Below, piece after piece: positions 5,213 to 5,863 of a stretch of 5,863 nucleotides of DNA. The position numbers and the translations under genes were made by a program. The DNA lies in contig JBATPJ010000011.1 in NCBI GenBank assembly GCA_049291395.1, forward strand, positions 1-5,863, read 5' to 3'. How positions within the stretch are numbered: the stretch's first letter is position 1; every line of letters starts with the position of its first letter. The stretch comes from JAPUDQ01 sp049291395. Lineage in GTDB: Bacteria > Patescibacteriota > Saccharimonadia > Saccharimonadales > Saccharimonadaceae. The notes under the pieces are model-generated. The model searched no databases and was not told the origin of the DNA. It saw only the letters and a program-made list of their open reading frames with translations.

Positions 5213-5220
5213 CCAGGTAG
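5210..5220. repeat. 11-bp inverted repeat, right arm (partner 4200-4210)
   Basis: CTTCCAGGTAG is the right arm of the inverted repeat flanking the coiled-coil gene. Read as mRNA it forms the leader just before and including part of the Shine-Dalgarno, and it is fully complementary to the last 11 bases of the coding sequence. Confidence 0.6.
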
Positions 5221-5228
5221 TATGTTCT

Positions 5229-5247
5229 CTTGTACACTACGCACAAG
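5229..5247. promoter_or_regulatory. inverted repeat just after the predicted transcription start, possible operator or leader hairpin
   Basis: CTTGTAC and GCACAAG (5229-5235 and 5241-5247) form a 7-bp inverted repeat around ACTAC; on the minus-strand RNA one pair is a G-U wobble. It covers about +4 to +22 of the predicted transcript of the 4200-5201 gene, a usual place for a repressor site. Self-regulation by the encoded DNA-binding protein is possible. Confidence 0.4.
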
Positions 5248-5257
5248 TTACAGCAAA

Positions 5258-5294
5258 ATATTACTATTTATTTCCCGAGTTGTCAATGTGTCAA
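5258..5294 (-). promoter_or_regulatory. strong sigma-70-type promoter of the 4200-5201 gene
   Basis: On the minus strand a consensus -35 TTGACA (5286-5281) is followed after exactly 17 bases by TAATAT (5263-5258). A second perfect TTGACA lies eight bases further upstream (5294-5289), and the AT-rich stretch AAAAAATATTATT just before it resembles an UP element. Transcription would start near 5251 and give a leader of about 50 bases. It is the best promoter match in the window. Confidence 0.75.
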
Positions 5295-5361
5295 TAATAT
5301 TTTTTCGTATTGTTGCCTCTTTGTTACATCTCAAAGACATATGTCTAAACTTATGCAAGTA

Positions 5362-5388
5362 AAAGAGGCCGCTCTCGGCAGCCTCTTT
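5362..5388 (-). terminator. intrinsic terminator of groEL
   Basis: AAAGAGGC (5362-5369) pairs with GCCTCTTT (5381-5388) around an 11-base loop that can fold further. On the minus strand the stem ends in CTCTTTTAC, giving the U-tract. It starts 32 bases after the groEL stop and separates groEL from the promoter of the next gene. Confidence 0.8.
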
Positions 5389-5417
5389 CTCCCCTCATCC
5401 CTCTTCATTCTTCCCTC

Positions 5418-5438
5418 TCGCTAGTACCCCATCCCTCC
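5418..5438. repeat. 21-bp direct repeat, copy 2 (intact groEL end)
   Basis: This is identical to 4024-4044. It covers the final GGMGY codons, the TAG stop and three bases past it. Similarity continues on the gene side as nine more identical bases (5448-5456 with 4051-4059) after a 3-base gap. Confidence 0.93.
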
Positions 5439-5863
5439 GGGCATACCGCCACCAGCGGCTGCGGATTCTTCCTTCGGTACATCGACGACGAGAGCGCCCA
5501 TGGTCATGGCCGTCGCGGCGATACTGACGGCGTTTTGGATGGCCTGACGGGTTACGGCGACGGGGTCGACGACGCCATCGGCTTTGAGATCAACCAGTTT
5601 GCCTGGTCGCATGACGTTGATACCCTGGCCACTTTTGGCTGACTGGACCCGAGCGAGGAGTGCTTCGGCGTTGAGACCGGCGTTTTGCATCAGCTGGCGA
5701 AACGGCTGCAAGAGTGCTTGCTTGACGATACTGCGACCAGCAGCTACAGGGTCAGACCCTGAGATTGTGATACCGTCTGACAGATTGACGAGCGTTACGC
5801 CACCACCAGCGACGATACCTTCGGCCAGAGCGGCTTTGGTTGCGGCGACGGCGTCATCGACGC
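5421..5863 (-). CDS. groEL: chaperonin GroEL (Hsp60), C-terminal part
   Basis: The frame is open to the right edge; 146 residues plus the stop are visible, about a quarter of the usual 540-550. The cytosolic chaperonin forms double seven-membered rings that fold proteins with GroES and ATP. The piece begins VDDAVAATKAALAEG, whose second Asp matches the ATP-hydrolysis residue Asp398 of E. coli. IVAGGGVTL (16-24) is the nucleotide-contacting glycine loop, and GVVDPVAVTRQAIQNAVSIA (96-115) contains the Asp matching E. coli Asp495. The end, GGGMPGGMGY, is a short version of the flexible GGM tail. INVMRPGKLVDL (81-92) carries an extra Pro-Gly-type variation where many homologues have a simple TGE turn. 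The last codons are duplicated at 4027-4059. Its terminator follows, and a promoter for the next gene in the same direction is separate, so the two are not an operon. No groES is visible in the window. Confidence 0.96.
   Translation of the reverse strand, partial: VDDAVAATKAALAEGIVAGGGVTLVNLSDGITISGSDPVAAGRSIVKQALLQPFRQLMQNAGLNAEALLARVQSAKSGQGINVMRPGKLVDLKADGVVDPVAVTRQAIQNAVSIAATAMTMGALVVDVPKEESAAAGGGMPGGMGY

Noticed and set aside
4200..5220. Insertion sequence bounded by the 11-bp inverted repeats
   Set aside because: The encoded protein shows no transposase-like motif that I can see and no target-site duplication flanks the arms, so I list only the repeats.
5202..5246. N-terminal extension of the coiled-coil protein starting at ATG 5246
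   Set aside because: The predicted transcription start is near 5251, there is no ribosome binding site before 5246, and a good one serves ATG 5201.
1..5863. tRNA, rRNA, CRISPR array or replication origin
   Set aside because: I found no cloverleaf-like sequence, no regularly spaced repeats with unique spacers and no DnaA-box cluster.

Overview
The window carries seven protein-coding genes, two of them cut by its edges, plus one short gene remnant. It reads like a bacterial chromosome, not a phage or plasmid. I infer a Candidate Phyla Radiation (Patescibacteria) bacterium, perhaps Saccharibacteria-like. The grounds are a TrmB-type archaeal-style regulator, an archaeal-type phosphoglucose/phosphomannose isomerase, several short lineage-specific proteins and a GroEL ending in GGMPGGMGY. 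This placement is uncertain. All seven genes stop with TAA or TAG and none contains in-frame TGA, so the standard code fits.

Layout. Bases 1-390 (+) are the C-terminal end of a MacB/FtsX-type ABC-transporter permease. It converges on 453-1484 (-), a bifunctional phosphoglucose/phosphomannose isomerase. A short promoter region holding a perfect palindrome separates the isomerase from 1569-2138 (+), an unrecognised protein with a Pro/Ala/Thr-rich arm and a compact helical C-terminal domain. A strong bidirectional terminator (2152-2181) divides that gene from 2234-2977 (-), a TrmB-like regulator that may be made from a leaderless mRNA. The regulator diverges from 3098-3955 (+), an orphan soluble helical protein with unusual codon use.

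The right third is the most interesting part. groEL (5421 to beyond 5863, -) runs off the right edge. About 1.39 kb beyond its stop codon the last codons of groEL occur again (4027-4059, -). The core is a 21-bp perfect direct repeat (4024-4044 and 5418-5438), and each copy is followed on the minus strand by a hairpin. The DNA between holds a single gene (4200-5201, -) coding for a protein with two probable winged-helix domains and a long coiled coil. It has its own strong promoter, a terminator, a possible 3' pseudoknot, and 11-bp inverted repeats exactly at its Shine-Dalgarno and stop codon. This looks like a small module inserted at, or duplicated with, the 3' end of groEL, with the old gene end displaced. 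That reading is inference; the repeats themselves are plain in the sequence.

The genes do not form one pathway. They are mostly single transcription units in alternating orientation: membrane export, sugar-phosphate metabolism, a regulator with a divergent possible target, a putative DNA-binding coiled-coil protein, and a chaperonin.
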